64,000 nt of DNA from Oscillatoriales cyanobacterium (lineage in GTDB: Bacteria > Cyanobacteriota > Cyanobacteriia > Cyanobacteriales > Laspinemataceae): positions 1-64,000 of the forward strand of contig JAABRM010000040.1 of NCBI GenBank assembly GCA_011390955.1. Reading direction: 5' to 3'. Of the stretch, positions 9,995-19,635 are shown piece by piece. Within the stretch, counting starts at the first letter, position 1, and each line of letters opens with the position of its first letter. The position numbers were made by a program, and so were the translations under genes. Below the pieces are notes generated by a model, which made no database searches, was not told the origin of the DNA, and saw only the letters and a list, made by a program, of their open reading frames with translations.

Positions 9995-11422
9995 ATGAGC
10001 AAGATTAATACTTTAAGGAATAAACTGTACTTAGGGTTTTTTATTATCCCCGCAGTGATTCTCTCAACAGTCAGTGGTTACTCGCTATATTCATTTTACC
10101 GCATGGATCGACAAGTGGGGAAAATTTTTGACGATCATGTAATTACTTTAAGAGAAGTGAATGCTTTACTCGATAATTATGCCGTAACGATCGTTGATGC
10201 CACGAATAAGGCTAGGGTAGGGATTATTAGCACTGATGACGCTTTAGCTTTAATTTCTCTGTCTCAAGCAGAAATTCGCCAAAGTTTAGATAGATATTCC
10301 AAGACGGAACAAAGTGAAAAAGAAGAAGCAATTATGCAGGAATTGTATGGCTCATTTATTAAGGCAGACCGAGAAATTGAAAAACAAAAAAGATTATTAG
10401 AAACCGGAGATATTGCTAATTTAACTCAAACTCAAAATGCCATTTATTTAGCCATAGACCCGATTAGTAATTATTTGCGAGAATTAAGAGATTTACAAAT
10501 AGAAAATGCGGCGGTAGAACGGGAACAAGCTAATCATATTTTCTCCCAAACTCTCTGGATTTTTGGGGTTTTAGTCCTTTTGACTGTAGTGGGTGCCTCG
10601 CCGTTTGGCTATGTTATTAGTCAAGCGATTATCGGTAAACTGAAACATACGGTGAGTGAGATTAGCGAGAGTGCGAGGCGGATTTCGATCGCTTCTGAAG
10701 AACAAGAACGGATTGCCTCTAGCCAAGCTAGTTCGGTGAATGAAACAACTACCACAATGGATGAACTCAAAGCTTCTTCGCAGAAATCAGCGGAGCAAGC
10801 GGAAGCCGCACTGAATGGAGCCAAACAAGTGTTATTATTGGTTAAAGGAAATGGGCACAAATCGGAAGATGAAGAATGGGATAATAGCTACAATTCTAGC
10901 TTAAGTGAAAAAGTTGCCGAAATTGCCGATCAAATTAAAAATTTGAGTAACCAAGTCCAGCAAATTAATACCATTGCCGAACTGGTGAGTAGTTTAGCCG
11001 ACCAAACCAATATGTTGGCGATTAATGCGGCAGTAGAAGCGGTACGGGCCGGGGAACAAGGGAAGGGTTTTGGGGTGGTGGCGACAGAAATTCGCAAACT
11101 GGCCGATCGCAGTCGAGAATCTGCGGTGCAAATTAACCATTTGGTTAAAGATATTCAAGTGGCTACAGTGGCAACGGTTTCCGCCACCGAAGATGGCAAA
11201 ACTACCGCCGAGGTAATCGTGCAATCGATCAATAATATTGTGTTAAATTCACAAAAAATCTGTCTGACCGCACAGCAACAAGCAACGGCTATTCAACAAG
11301 TAGTGGGGGCGATGAATATTCTCAATAATAGTGCCCAACAAACGGCGATCGGGATTGCTGAAACTAAAAATAGCACCAATCAACTAAAATCGGCGGCGGA
11401 AACTTTGGATGAGATGCTTTAA
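9995..11422 (+). CDS. Methyl-accepting chemotaxis protein, four-helix-bundle sensor
   Basis: A 475-residue receptor, the last before CheA. Membrane helices lie near residues 10-32 and 186-208, with a helical outside domain between them. The signalling tip ([33 protein letters not shown], about 333-370) is well conserved. The N-terminal arm carries a polar segment ([19 protein letters not shown]) not seen in the canonical family, at the same place as the repeat insert of the receptor at 8182. No HAMP domain is visible. Its place beside cheA suggests it reports to that kinase. Confidence 0.92.
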   Translation: MSKINTLRNKLYLGFFIIPAVILSTVSGYSLYSFYRMDRQVGKIFDDHVITLREVNALLDNYAVTIVDATNKARVGIISTDDALALISLSQAEIRQSLDRYSKTEQSEKEEAIMQELYGSFIKADREIEKQKRLLETGDIANLTQTQNAIYLAIDPISNYLRELRDLQIENAAVEREQANHIFSQTLWIFGVLVLLTVVGASPFGYVISQAIIGKLKHTVSEISESARRISIASEEQERIASSQASSVNETTTTMDELKASSQKSAEQAEAALNGAKQVLLLVKGNGHKSEDEEWDNSYNSSLSEKVAEIADQIKNLSNQVQQINTIAELVSSLADQTNMLAINAAVEAVRAGEQGKGFGVVATEIRKLADRSRESAVQINHLVKDIQVATVATVSATEDGKTTAEVIVQSINNIVLNSQKICLTAQQQATAIQQVVGAMNILNNSAQQTAIGIAETKNSTNQLKSAAETLDEML

Positions 11423-11580
11423 GGGTGAACGGGTTCGACCGGGCTGTAGCAACGGTAATGTAGGTAGCCGGAGACGGGGTAAACCCTGCCCCTGATATGG
11501 TGATGTTATATCTGCTTATCAGGTGCGAATAGTCCAGGGATTAGATATAATTGATTTCAAGGCATCATTTCAAGCCATTT

Positions 11581-11609
11581 GTAGGGTGGGCAAATTTTGC
11601 CCACCCTAC
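11581..11609. repeat. GTAGGGTGGGC palindrome between receptor and cheA
   Basis: A compact copy of the dispersed palindrome, GTAGGGTGGGC-AAATTTT-GCCCACCCTAC. It lies about 75 bases before cheA. The rest of 11423-11682 shows no other feature. Confidence 0.85.
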
Positions 11610-11682
11610 TGATTACTATATTGACGAGCGTTGATGATTAATTTATAAAAATTTTGCCCAATCCGTTGAAGGACACAAACCG

Positions 11683-14600
11683 ATGATGATAGAAGATGAT
11701 GAACTCCGCATGACCTTTCAGTTTGCCAGTGAAGAACATTTGCAGAAATTAGATGAAGGGTTGTTATATTTGGAAGAACATCCCGAAGACCAGGAAAAAC
11801 TGTCAGAAATGATGCGAGAAGCTCATAGCCTGAAAGGGGATGCCGGGATGTTGGGAGTCAAAGATGTGGCAACTTTGGCCCACCAATGGGAGTATTTGTT
11901 GGGGACATTAAAGGATGGCAAAGCTTCTTTGAAAGAGGGGATTTACGATCGCCTCTATGCAGGTTTGGATGCCATTCGTAAATTGGTACATGAAGCGGTG
12001 ACAGGGGAACCAAGTGGGGTTAATACCTTTTATGTATTGGCGGAATTAATGGGAGCAAAATCTCATTCGGAATCCGTAGAAAGTGGATCGGATGCCGCAC
12101 CGCCATCATCTGTTACACCATCTGTTACACCATCTGTCCGGGATGAAGTGCGATCGCCAGCCCCGATCTTATCAGAAATACTCCCAGCCAGCCCGGAAGT
12201 ACCAGAAACGATCGCGGGATCGGTTAGCCCTGAAGCGGAAATAGCCAGTTCGCTGCTGATTGATGATGAAGAATTGCGGATGACTTTCCAATTTGCCAGT
12301 GAAGATCATTTACAAAAATTAGATCAAGGGTTGTTACATTTAGAAACTCATCCCGAAGACCGCGAAAAATTGGCCGAAATGTTACGGGAAGCCCATAGCC
12401 TCAAAGGGGATGCGGGGATGTTGGGAGTTAAAGATGTGGCGACTTTAGCCCATGCCTGGGAGCATTTGTTAGGCACTTTAAAGGAAGAAACGACGGTTCT
12501 GACTGGGGAGTCGTGCGATCGCGATCGCGGAGCGGAGCTCTCTCGCCTCTATTCCGGCTTAAAAGCGATTCGCCAACTGGTGAATGAAGCAACTACCGGC
12601 GAACCGAGTGGGGTGAATGTGCCGGATGTTTTGGAACAATTAAAGGTCAGCACCCCTGGCGATCGCTTCCCCAGCGGCAAGGAAGCCGCCACCGTTCAGG
12701 GGAGCGGGGGAGCAGGGGAGCCCGCCATCAGCGGGGGAGCAGGGGAGCAGGGGAGCGAAACCGCCTCATCTCCTCTGCCCCTCCGCCCTTCTGCTCCTCT
12801 GCCGATGGCGGGTCGCCCCGCCGCCACCCCTGCCCAACCTGCGAAACCCTTATCTTCGGAAACGCGATCGCCGGAGGCCAAAACCCAGGATTTAGAAAGC
12901 TTCACGGCTACGGATGCCAGTACATCGAGCAAAACCGGGGCTTATCGGATTGAGTCCATTCGGGTGGAAACGCGAAATCTGGATGAGTTGATGACTCAAG
13001 CCGGTGAGTTGACCGTCACCAAGAGTCGGATTAACCATCGACTGGCGGAAGTTGAGGAAATTGTCAGCCTGTGGGAAGAGTGGAACCGCGATGTTTTTAC
13101 CAATCGTTTTTGTCTGGATGAAGTGACTAAAGGCAATCGCAATGGATCTTTGGAGCAGTTAAAAAGTTTTCATCATCGTACCGAAGACCGACTGCAAAAG
13201 TTCGGTGAGTTAATTGGCAGTCTGAGAAGTTCTATTTATGAAGATACGGCGCGATTGGATCTGATAGTTGATGAGTTAGAAGAAGGCATCAGAACTCTGC
13301 GATTGTTGCCGATGTCCACGATTGTAAATTTGTTTCCCCGCATGGTTCGGGAATTGGCTAAAGAGCATGGAAAACAAGTTAATATGATTCTAGACGGGGC
13401 AGAAACGCGAGCGGATAAGTTGATTTTGGAAGAAATGAAAGACCCTCTGATTCACATTATTCGCAATGCGGTGGATCATGGGATTGAAACCCCAGAAGAA
13501 CGGATTCAGCAGGGCAAACCCGCGACCGCTACCATTCAGATTAAGTGCTACCAAACTACCAACAATATTATTATTGAAGTTAGCGATGATGGCCGGGGAC
13601 TGGATTTGGAAAAAATTAAGCAAACTGCCCTTAAACGGGGCATTTGTCGGGCTGATGAACTGGCAGGGATGACCGTTAATCAGATTCAAGCTTTAATCTT
13701 TGCCCCCGGTTTTTCCACCCGCACTTTTGTGACGGAAGTTTCCGGCAGAGGTGTGGGTTTGGATGTGGTGCGGACGAATGTGGAACGACTCAAAGGCGCG
13801 ATCGCGGTTCACTCCACTCCGGGCAAAGGTTGCACCCTGCGACTCCAATTAGGCACCACCCTAGCCACCGCTCATGTTTTGCTCATCCTCGTGGATCGAC
13901 TGGTTTATGCTTTGCCGGTGGAAGCGGTTCAAATGGCCAAGTTTATCTCCCAAGAAGAGATTTTTTCTTTGGAAAACCGGAAAACGATGATTGTCGAAGG
14001 TCAACCCATTTCCGTAGCCCAATTGAGCGATTTACTGCCGATTAACTCAAATATTCCCGAACGGATGCGAGTCAGTCGGAGTCATGGCGCTTTTGAAATT
14101 AAACATCATCAAGAAGATAGCAAAGCTTCTCTGGATCGGAAAGTGCCTTGTATTATTCTGCAAATCGGCGAAGAACGTTTAGGATTACTCGTAGATGCCC
14201 TGATTGATGAGCAAGATGTGGTGCTCAAACCTCAGAGTAAATTGCTCCAGCGAGTCCGCAATATTTCCGGTGCCACTATATTAGGAACCGGGGAAGTTTG
14301 TATGGTACTGAATCCCCAAGATTTGGTGAAATCAGTTCGCCAGCAAAGTATTATTATTAGCGATGCCCAAACCATTGACGATCGCATCACAGAAAAACGG
14401 AAAAAAGCGATATTATTAGTAGAAGATTCCATTGCCACCCGCACCCAAGAAAAGCGCATTCTCCAAAGTGCGGGTTATGAAGTGGTGACAGCGGTGGATG
14501 GTTTGGATGGTTGGAATAAATTGAAAACTCGCCAGTTTGATGCGGTGGTTTCGGATATCCAAATGCCCAATCTTGATGGCTTAGGACTCGCGGCGAAAAT

Positions 14601-14766
14601 TCGCGAACATAAAGAATATAGTGAGTTGCCGATTATTTTGGTGACATCTTTGGCGAAAGATGATGATAAGCGACGGGGGGCAGAAGCGGGGGCAAATGCC
14701 TATATTACTAAGAGTAGTTTTAACCAAGAAGTGCTGTTAGAAACCATCGATCGATTAATTTTGTAG
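11683..14766 (+). CDS. cheA: CheA-type hybrid histidine kinase with two HPt domains and a receiver
   Basis: A 1027-residue cytoplasmic kinase that should phosphorylate itself and pass phosphate to response regulators under control of the upstream receptors. Two near-identical HPt domains lie at about residues 5-110 and 193-305, each with AHSLKGDAGMLG; the phosphorylated histidines are His48 and His238. A low-complexity linker (about 306-425) is partly built from repeated GGGAGCAGG DNA. The dimerisation region, the ATPase (IIRNAVDHG near 590, SDDGRG near 634, GRGVGLDVV near 689), a CheW-like domain (about 720-880) and a receiver with phospho-acceptor Asp958 (SDIQMP) follow. This PilL/ChpA-like order is usual for cyanobacterial type IV pilus taxis systems. 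No separate cheY, cheW, cheR or cheB lies in the window. Confidence 0.96.
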   Translation: MMIEDDELRMTFQFASEEHLQKLDEGLLYLEEHPEDQEKLSEMMREAHSLKGDAGMLGVKDVATLAHQWEYLLGTLKDGKASLKEGIYDRLYAGLDAIRKLVHEAVTGEPSGVNTFYVLAELMGAKSHSESVESGSDAAPPSSVTPSVTPSVRDEVRSPAPILSEILPASPEVPETIAGSVSPEAEIASSLLIDDEELRMTFQFASEDHLQKLDQGLLHLETHPEDREKLAEMLREAHSLKGDAGMLGVKDVATLAHAWEHLLGTLKEETTVLTGESCDRDRGAELSRLYSGLKAIRQLVNEATTGEPSGVNVPDVLEQLKVSTPGDRFPSGKEAATVQGSGGAGEPAISGGAGEQGSETASSPLPLRPSAPLPMAGRPAATPAQPAKPLSSETRSPEAKTQDLESFTATDASTSSKTGAYRIESIRVETRNLDELMTQAGELTVTKSRINHRLAEVEEIVSLWEEWNRDVFTNRFCLDEVTKGNRNGSLEQLKSFHHRTEDRLQKFGELIGSLRSSIYEDTARLDLIVDELEEGIRTLRLLPMSTIVNLFPRMVRELAKEHGKQVNMILDGAETRADKLILEEMKDPLIHIIRNAVDHGIETPEERIQQGKPATATIQIKCYQTTNNIIIEVSDDGRGLDLEKIKQTALKRGICRADELAGMTVNQIQALIFAPGFSTRTFVTEVSGRGVGLDVVRTNVERLKGAIAVHSTPGKGCTLRLQLGTTLATAHVLLILVDRLVYALPVEAVQMAKFISQEEIFSLENRKTMIVEGQPISVAQLSDLLPINSNIPERMRVSRSHGAFEIKHHQEDSKASLDRKVPCIILQIGEERLGLLVDALIDEQDVVLKPQSKLLQRVRNISGATILGTGEVCMVLNPQDLVKSVRQQSIIISDAQTIDDRITEKRKKAILLVEDSIATRTQEKRILQSAGYEVVTAVDGLDGWNKLKTRQFDAVVSDIQMPNLDGLGLAAKIREHKEYSELPIILVTSLAKDDDKRRGAEAGANAYITKSSFNQEVLLETIDRLIL
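12700..12835. repeat. GC-rich GGGGAGCAGGGGAGC repeat inside cheA
   Basis: In-frame repeats of GGGGAGCAGGGGAGC type are followed by roughly complementary copies (CTCCTCTGCCCCTCC and TCTGCTCCTCTGCC) and by the inverted pair CCCGCCATCAGC / GATGGCGGG. Base composition is much more GC-rich than the rest of the gene. It encodes the Gly/Ala/Pro-rich linker between HPt2 and the kinase core. Confidence 0.75.
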
Positions 14767-14779
14767 AATTCTGAATTAG

Positions 14780-14810
14780 ATGTAGGGGCGATTCGCTTGC
14801 GCCCCTACAT
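14780..14810. repeat. GGGGCG..CGCCCCTAC hairpin after cheA
   Basis: GTAGGGGCGATTCGCTTGCGCCCCTAC forms an imperfect hairpin in the 80-base gap between cheA and the glycosyltransferase gene. It is a dispersed repeat that might also act as a weak terminator, but it has no T-run. Confidence 0.65.
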
Positions 14811-14849
14811 GAACCGGATTTGGTATAAATATTATTTAACTATTCTTTG

Positions 14850-16616
14850 ATGCGGTATTTTATGCGGGGCAAATTTTTCCAAGGTAAAATTATCTTATTT
14901 TCTCTGGAATTCTGGACATTAGGCGCGATCGCAGCCGGAATTTTTCTGAGAATTATTCACCTGGGCGATCGCGAATTATGGTATGATGAAGTATTATCTT
15001 TACTGCTGAGTAATGGCCAAAAAATTGCCTATGAAACCCCAGAAAACTTGCCGGTAAAATTAGCTTCTTATTCCGATCTACTGAATTTACCTCCGGTGGC
15101 TGGGGTGGGTGATTTTCTCAACACTTTGGTCAATTTACTCAGAGGAATTGTCGGGGGTGAACCTCATCCCCCACTATTTTATTTGAGTCAACATTTTTGG
15201 CTTTATTTGTTTGGCAATGGTGAGGCAGCCATGCGGAGTTTGGGGGTACTTATCAGTATTGGCGCGATCGCGATTTCTTATCATTTAGGTTTACTGCTTC
15301 TGGGACATCGTGGCGGACTTTTTCTAGCGGCTTTATTAGCGGTTAATCCATTTTATCTGTTTCATTCCCTCAACTTACGGATGTATGGCCCCCTAGTTCT
15401 TTGGACGCTGTTAACTACATTATCTCTGTTGCAATTAATTCGCTTACATAAAGTAAGGTGGGCAAATCTTGCCCACCCTACAATTTCTAAACTACTCTGG
15501 ACATTATTACTAATTGCTAGTGTCACCGCTGGTTGTATGACCTTTTATTTATTTGCCTATTGGATGATTACCCTGGGAGTGGTGGTACTTTTTTTAGATC
15601 GGCAACATTGGTGGCAACATGGATTACGCTTAGGGGCGGGAGTTTTATGCACAATTCCTTGGGCATTATGGGGCACATTACAGCAACTCCGCAATGCTGA
15701 TTTTGGTCGCTTTAATGCACCCCCTGGATTTTGGGCAAGTATGGGGCAACATTTACAAGATGTTGCTAATACTTTGGGCATTCATTTACTGATTGGCGAT
15801 TGGGTGACTAGCTTACCTAATTATATCCCGGCGAATATCCCGGCGATCGCGGGTTTTATGATTGTAGGCTTACTCATTTTCGGGATAATTTATGGCTGGA
15901 AAAATTTTCAGCCAAATCCTGAAACTGACCGTAATGAATTATTGATAGATTCTCATCATCGTCTGCTAATCTTAGGCTGTTTATTAAGTTTATTCCCCCT
16001 ATGCCTTGCCTTAGCGGTGGATATCATTAGCGGTAAATTTACCCTGGGATTTGGTTGGGGCAGAAGCATGATTTTTATTCTCCCCGGCAGCTTACTATTG
16101 ATGGCTATTTTAATCATGGGCAGGTCTAATTCTCCCTCAGCCTCAGACCGTTGGCGGCCAAAAATTGCCGGATTTGTGCTATTATTATATTTAGGCATTA
16201 ATCTGGGAGATTTTACCCTCAGACCGCGAGAAATGTTTCATCAAATTGCCGATATTATTAGTACAGAAATTACTCCAGAACCGCCGCGTCCCACTTTAAT
16301 TGCCATGAACTCAAAAGCTTGGGGTCATGTGATGCGTTTAGCCTATTATATTCCCCCAACTATGCCGGTGATGCTATTAGCGGCACCCGCCCCGGAATTA
16401 GCGATCGATCTGGAGAAAACCCTGGCAGAAAAATCAACGGCTTATGAGCAAGTTCTCTGGGTCGATAGTCATGCCCCAATTTGGTCGCAGCCAACCACAG
16501 AAACGGAAAAACAAGCGATTAGAAAAGTTTTAGCATCTGAATTTCAGCTAGAAGAAACTTGGCAACTTTCTGGCACTATGAATAGTGATGAGTTTACCGT
16601 ACAACTTTATCGTTAG
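14850..16616 (+). CDS. Membrane glycosyltransferase of the GT39/ArnT-like group
   Basis: A protein of about 588 residues with a dozen or so hydrophobic segments. The short extracytoplasmic motif near the N terminus (LGDRELWYDEVLS, following the first membrane helix) carries the acidic residues typical of polyprenyl-phosphate-sugar-dependent transferases of the PMT/ArnT type. The hydrophilic C-terminal part lies from about residue 455 on. It should move a sugar from a lipid carrier to a protein or envelope glycan; the donor and acceptor are unknown. ATG at 14850 is preferred over the TTG just before it. A copy of the GTAGGGTGGGC palindrome sits inside the gene at 15454 and is translated as VRWANLAHPT. 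Confidence 0.8.
   Translation: MRYFMRGKFFQGKIILFSLEFWTLGAIAAGIFLRIIHLGDRELWYDEVLSLLLSNGQKIAYETPENLPVKLASYSDLLNLPPVAGVGDFLNTLVNLLRGIVGGEPHPPLFYLSQHFWLYLFGNGEAAMRSLGVLISIGAIAISYHLGLLLLGHRGGLFLAALLAVNPFYLFHSLNLRMYGPLVLWTLLTTLSLLQLIRLHKVRWANLAHPTISKLLWTLLLIASVTAGCMTFYLFAYWMITLGVVVLFLDRQHWWQHGLRLGAGVLCTIPWALWGTLQQLRNADFGRFNAPPGFWASMGQHLQDVANTLGIHLLIGDWVTSLPNYIPANIPAIAGFMIVGLLIFGIIYGWKNFQPNPETDRNELLIDSHHRLLILGCLLSLFPLCLALAVDIISGKFTLGFGWGRSMIFILPGSLLLMAILIMGRSNSPSASDRWRPKIAGFVLLLYLGINLGDFTLRPREMFHQIADIISTEITPEPPRPTLIAMNSKAWGHVMRLAYYIPPTMPVMLLAAPAPELAIDLEKTLAEKSTAYEQVLWVDSHAPIWSQPTTETEKQAIRKVLASEFQLEETWQLSGTMNSDEFTVQLYR
15454..15482. repeat. Palindromic repeat translated within the glycosyltransferase
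   Basis: TAAGGTGGGCAA-ATC-TTGCCCACCCTA is a copy of the dispersed palindrome found between genes elsewhere. It lies in frame in the loop between two membrane helices and adds about ten residues. Confidence 0.85.
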
Positions 16617-16631
16617 GTATTAGCATTGTCC

Positions 16632-16737
16632 GGTGGGCAAAAGCCCACCCTACTTTCTTAAATTACTATAGCATTGTAGGGTGGGCAAATTTTGCCCACC
16701 CTACTTTCGCACGGTGGGCAAATTTTGCCCATCCTAC
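16632..16737. repeat. Three GTGGGC palindromes between convergent genes
   Basis: Three copies of the GTGGGC...GCCCAC palindrome lie at about 16632-16653, 16676-16704 and 16713-16737, filling the 127 bases between the glycosyltransferase and the convergent exoprotein gene. They may serve as a two-way terminator. Confidence 0.8.
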
Positions 16738-16743
16738 TTTTGG

Positions 16744-19470
16744 CTACTTTTGGCAAGAGGAAGGCGATCGCACATTTTCGGTATTTGGGGGAATAAATCC
16801 GGGATTTGCTGTTAAAATAATTTCCCCATTGGCAGCGATCGCATATCCGGTAGCTTCGATAATTTTTGGATAGTTTAGTTGATGGTTAACCGTTGACCGT
16901 TGGTTATCGTAAATGGGGCGATCGTCGATCCATAAAGTATCGCTACTGAGGGATTGATCGGGAGTTGGAGGCAAACCACCGCGTCCGGTAAGATAAAAGC
17001 TATTTCCTGCCTCGGCACAAATATCGCGATCGACTAAACTTTGCATATCAACCACCTCCGTTTGTAACTCTACCAAACCCGCACCAGGGTCAACATCTGG
17101 GGCCTTAATTTGCACCACACCGCTAAATTGTGGCCCTAGTTCTGAAGTGGCCGTAATATCACTATCGGGGGTTGGTTGTTGGCGAAATTCTGTGCCAAAA
17201 ATTCCCTGAGAATTAATCACCACTCGACCGCCAAATCCTTGGGACGCATTGGCAATAATATCGCTATTTGTCAAAGCAGTAATAATCTGGGAATTAATAG
17301 TAATATTGCCCCCATCCCCAATGCCTCTGGCTTCGGTGGAAATATTGCTATTTTCCCGTAACTGTACAGTTTGGCTATTTAAGAAAATATTCCCGCCTTT
17401 CCCAGAGGCAGTAGTGGCACTGAGTCTCCCATGATTTAGGTGAATAGAATTGGCAGAAATTTGCAAATTACCCGCATTTCCCGTTCCTTCTCCACTCACG
17501 GTAATAAAGGCGCGATCGCTCACAATTAATTTATCGGTTTGAATCAATAAATCCCCGGCTTGTCCTGCCCCCACACTATTGGCCAACAAAGAACTACCTT
17601 TGGCCAATTCCGGCGTAGTTGTATTGGTTACTCCGGTAATTTCTAATAATTCTGTAGCATTAATTTGTAAACTACCGGCGGAACCTTCTTCGCTGGCAGC
17701 GGATATAATGCCACCATTTCTAATAGTTAATCGCCCCGTATTTACCGTCAAAGTCCCTGCTGGAGAAGCACCGGATAATCCTTGCACATCTAATAGTGAT
17801 GAACTGGTATATAACCCACTAATCCAAGAAATATCGGGAGTTGTGCCATCAATTTCAATAGATTCACTGGCATTAACCGTCAAATTTCCGCCAATTCCTC
17901 GACCGGAAGAGGAGGAGTTAATCTGCGCCCCATCCCGCAATACTAACTGTCTGGTATTGACCGCTAAATCTCCCGCATCTCCAGCCCCTAATGTGGTGGT
18001 AAATAACCCCCCCGGAACAGGTCGCCCCACGGGAATATTACTGACTTCGATTAAATTTCCCGCGTTGACTGTCAGATTTCCACCACTGCCTTGACTTGTC
18101 GCTGTGGTGGATGTACCAATTAAGCTCCCATCTTGCATTCTTAATATATCAGTATTAACAGTGATATCCCCGGCTGCACCTGCTTGAGCGCTGCCGGTAG
18201 CCAACAGAGAACCGCCAAAAAGTTCTACAGAGTCAGTGGCATTTACGGTTAAGTTTCCGCCTCGGTTTGGGCTAAAAGTGGTGGTTGAAATTGCCGCCCC
18301 TCCGGTTAAAGTTAAGCGGTCTATATTGAGAGTCACGTTACCGGCAGCCCCAGCGCCTCCCGTCACCGAAAACATCCCATTCTTGAGCATTTCTGGGGCT
18401 AAATTTCCACTTAATAGGGCTAACAATAAGTTAGCGTCGCCACTACCAATTATTTCTACATTCCCCGCTGTAATAGTAATGTCACCGGCAGCCCCCGCGC
18501 CAAAGGTGGAGGAAGAAATAACCGAGTTATTTTCTAAGGTGAGGCGATCGCCTTTAATGGTAATTCCCACCCCATCAAAATCTCCCCCTGTATTGGCCAA
18601 AATCTGGGAATTATCGGTCAGAGAAATTAACCCCCCAGTAATGTTAATTTCCCCGCCCCCCAAGCCAGTGGTATTCACTACTGCTTGTTGGGATAACTGA
18701 ATATTTCCCAGGCGATCGCTTGCGAGAAATTCCGATGTTTCAGCGATGCCTGTCACCGGATTTACCTTAGTAGATAATGGAGTAAATAAGGGCCATTCAC
18801 TATTCACAATTGCAGCTAATTCTACTTGGCCTTGAATAGCATTAATCTGACCGCCTGCTAAATTCAGGTTTCCGCCAATCAGTCCCAAAGTTTGCCCCGG
18901 TTGTACCGCCAAACCTAACAATTGCTCATCTATAGAACTGCGGGAATAATTGACAATAGTTCCCGGATTTTCTCCCAACTGCAAACCGATCGGCACATTG
19001 ACATTTAATAGCGGTGGGGCTTGGGGATTTATGGCACTAAACTCGTTACCATCAGCAAAGGTGATTTTCTCGGCGGTACTGGCAAAAAAAGAACCGCCAA
19101 CATTTAAAGCCGCATTTGGACCGAAAATAATTCCATTGGGATTAAGTAGAAATAAATTCGCGCTGCCATTGGTTTGAATTAACCCATCAATCTGAGAAAT
19201 TTGTTCCCCAGTTACTCTGGTAATAATATGGTCAACGGTTAAAGGATTGTCAAAAATTGCCCGCGTTCCGGTAGAGACAGAAAATTCTTGAAAACTATGG
19301 AATAGATTACTACCAGAATTTGTCCCACCTGTAATAATGTGGTTGTTGCCATCAACTGTCACCATAGAGTTCACAGGTTGGGTGCTATCCGGGACAATTT
19401 GCCCCAGACTTTGCGCCAAACTAGGGCTGGCGATCGCGAATGCACAGAGGTTAGCTAAAATGTATTTCAT
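16744..19470 (-). CDS. Two-partner-secretion exoprotein, filamentous haemagglutinin N-terminal type
   Basis: A 908-residue secreted protein. A signal peptide (about residues 1-19, ending SLAQ) is followed by a TPS secretion domain with the hallmark NPNGIIFGPNA near residue 110 and TRVTGEQISQIDGLI before it. The long middle part consists of repeated beta-strand units (GGNLTVNA, GAGAAGDITV) and should form a right-handed beta-helix. The C terminus holds a cyanobacterial tail with a lone pair of cysteines (DICAEAGNS, PSSCQK). It should be exported through an outer-membrane TpsB transporter, but no tpsB gene is in the window. Likely roles are adhesion or surface contact; the target is unknown. 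Confidence 0.9.
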   Translation of the reverse strand: MKYILANLCAFAIASPSLAQSLGQIVPDSTQPVNSMVTVDGNNHIITGGTNSGSNLFHSFQEFSVSTGTRAIFDNPLTVDHIITRVTGEQISQIDGLIQTNGSANLFLLNPNGIIFGPNAALNVGGSFFASTAEKITFADGNEFSAINPQAPPLLNVNVPIGLQLGENPGTIVNYSRSSIDEQLLGLAVQPGQTLGLIGGNLNLAGGQINAIQGQVELAAIVNSEWPLFTPLSTKVNPVTGIAETSEFLASDRLGNIQLSQQAVVNTTGLGGGEINITGGLISLTDNSQILANTGGDFDGVGITIKGDRLTLENNSVISSSTFGAGAAGDITITAGNVEIIGSGDANLLLALLSGNLAPEMLKNGMFSVTGGAGAAGNVTLNIDRLTLTGGAAISTTTFSPNRGGNLTVNATDSVELFGGSLLATGSAQAGAAGDITVNTDILRMQDGSLIGTSTTATSQGSGGNLTVNAGNLIEVSNIPVGRPVPGGLFTTTLGAGDAGDLAVNTRQLVLRDGAQINSSSSGRGIGGNLTVNASESIEIDGTTPDISWISGLYTSSSLLDVQGLSGASPAGTLTVNTGRLTIRNGGIISAASEEGSAGSLQINATELLEITGVTNTTTPELAKGSSLLANSVGAGQAGDLLIQTDKLIVSDRAFITVSGEGTGNAGNLQISANSIHLNHGRLSATTASGKGGNIFLNSQTVQLRENSNISTEARGIGDGGNITINSQIITALTNSDIIANASQGFGGRVVINSQGIFGTEFRQQPTPDSDITATSELGPQFSGVVQIKAPDVDPGAGLVELQTEVVDMQSLVDRDICAEAGNSFYLTGRGGLPPTPDQSLSSDTLWIDDRPIYDNQRSTVNHQLNYPKIIEATGYAIAANGEIILTANPGFIPPNTENVRSPSSCQK

Positions 19471-19635
19471 GGTATCTCAGGGGATAGACTGTCGGCTTTC
19501 GGCGGTCGGTGGTCGGACATTAGGGGGTCAAACCTTTGGCGGTGGCAGCCCCTCACACCCAGGGGCAACCACGGGGCTGGGGCAGTTCAAAATTATGTTT
19601 GAATAAATTATATTTTAATCTAGAAATAACCGGAT

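Noticed and set aside
17176-19606. Several Pro-rich frames opposite the secreted exoprotein
   Set aside because: They are antisense shadows of the repetitive Gly-rich beta-helix codons.
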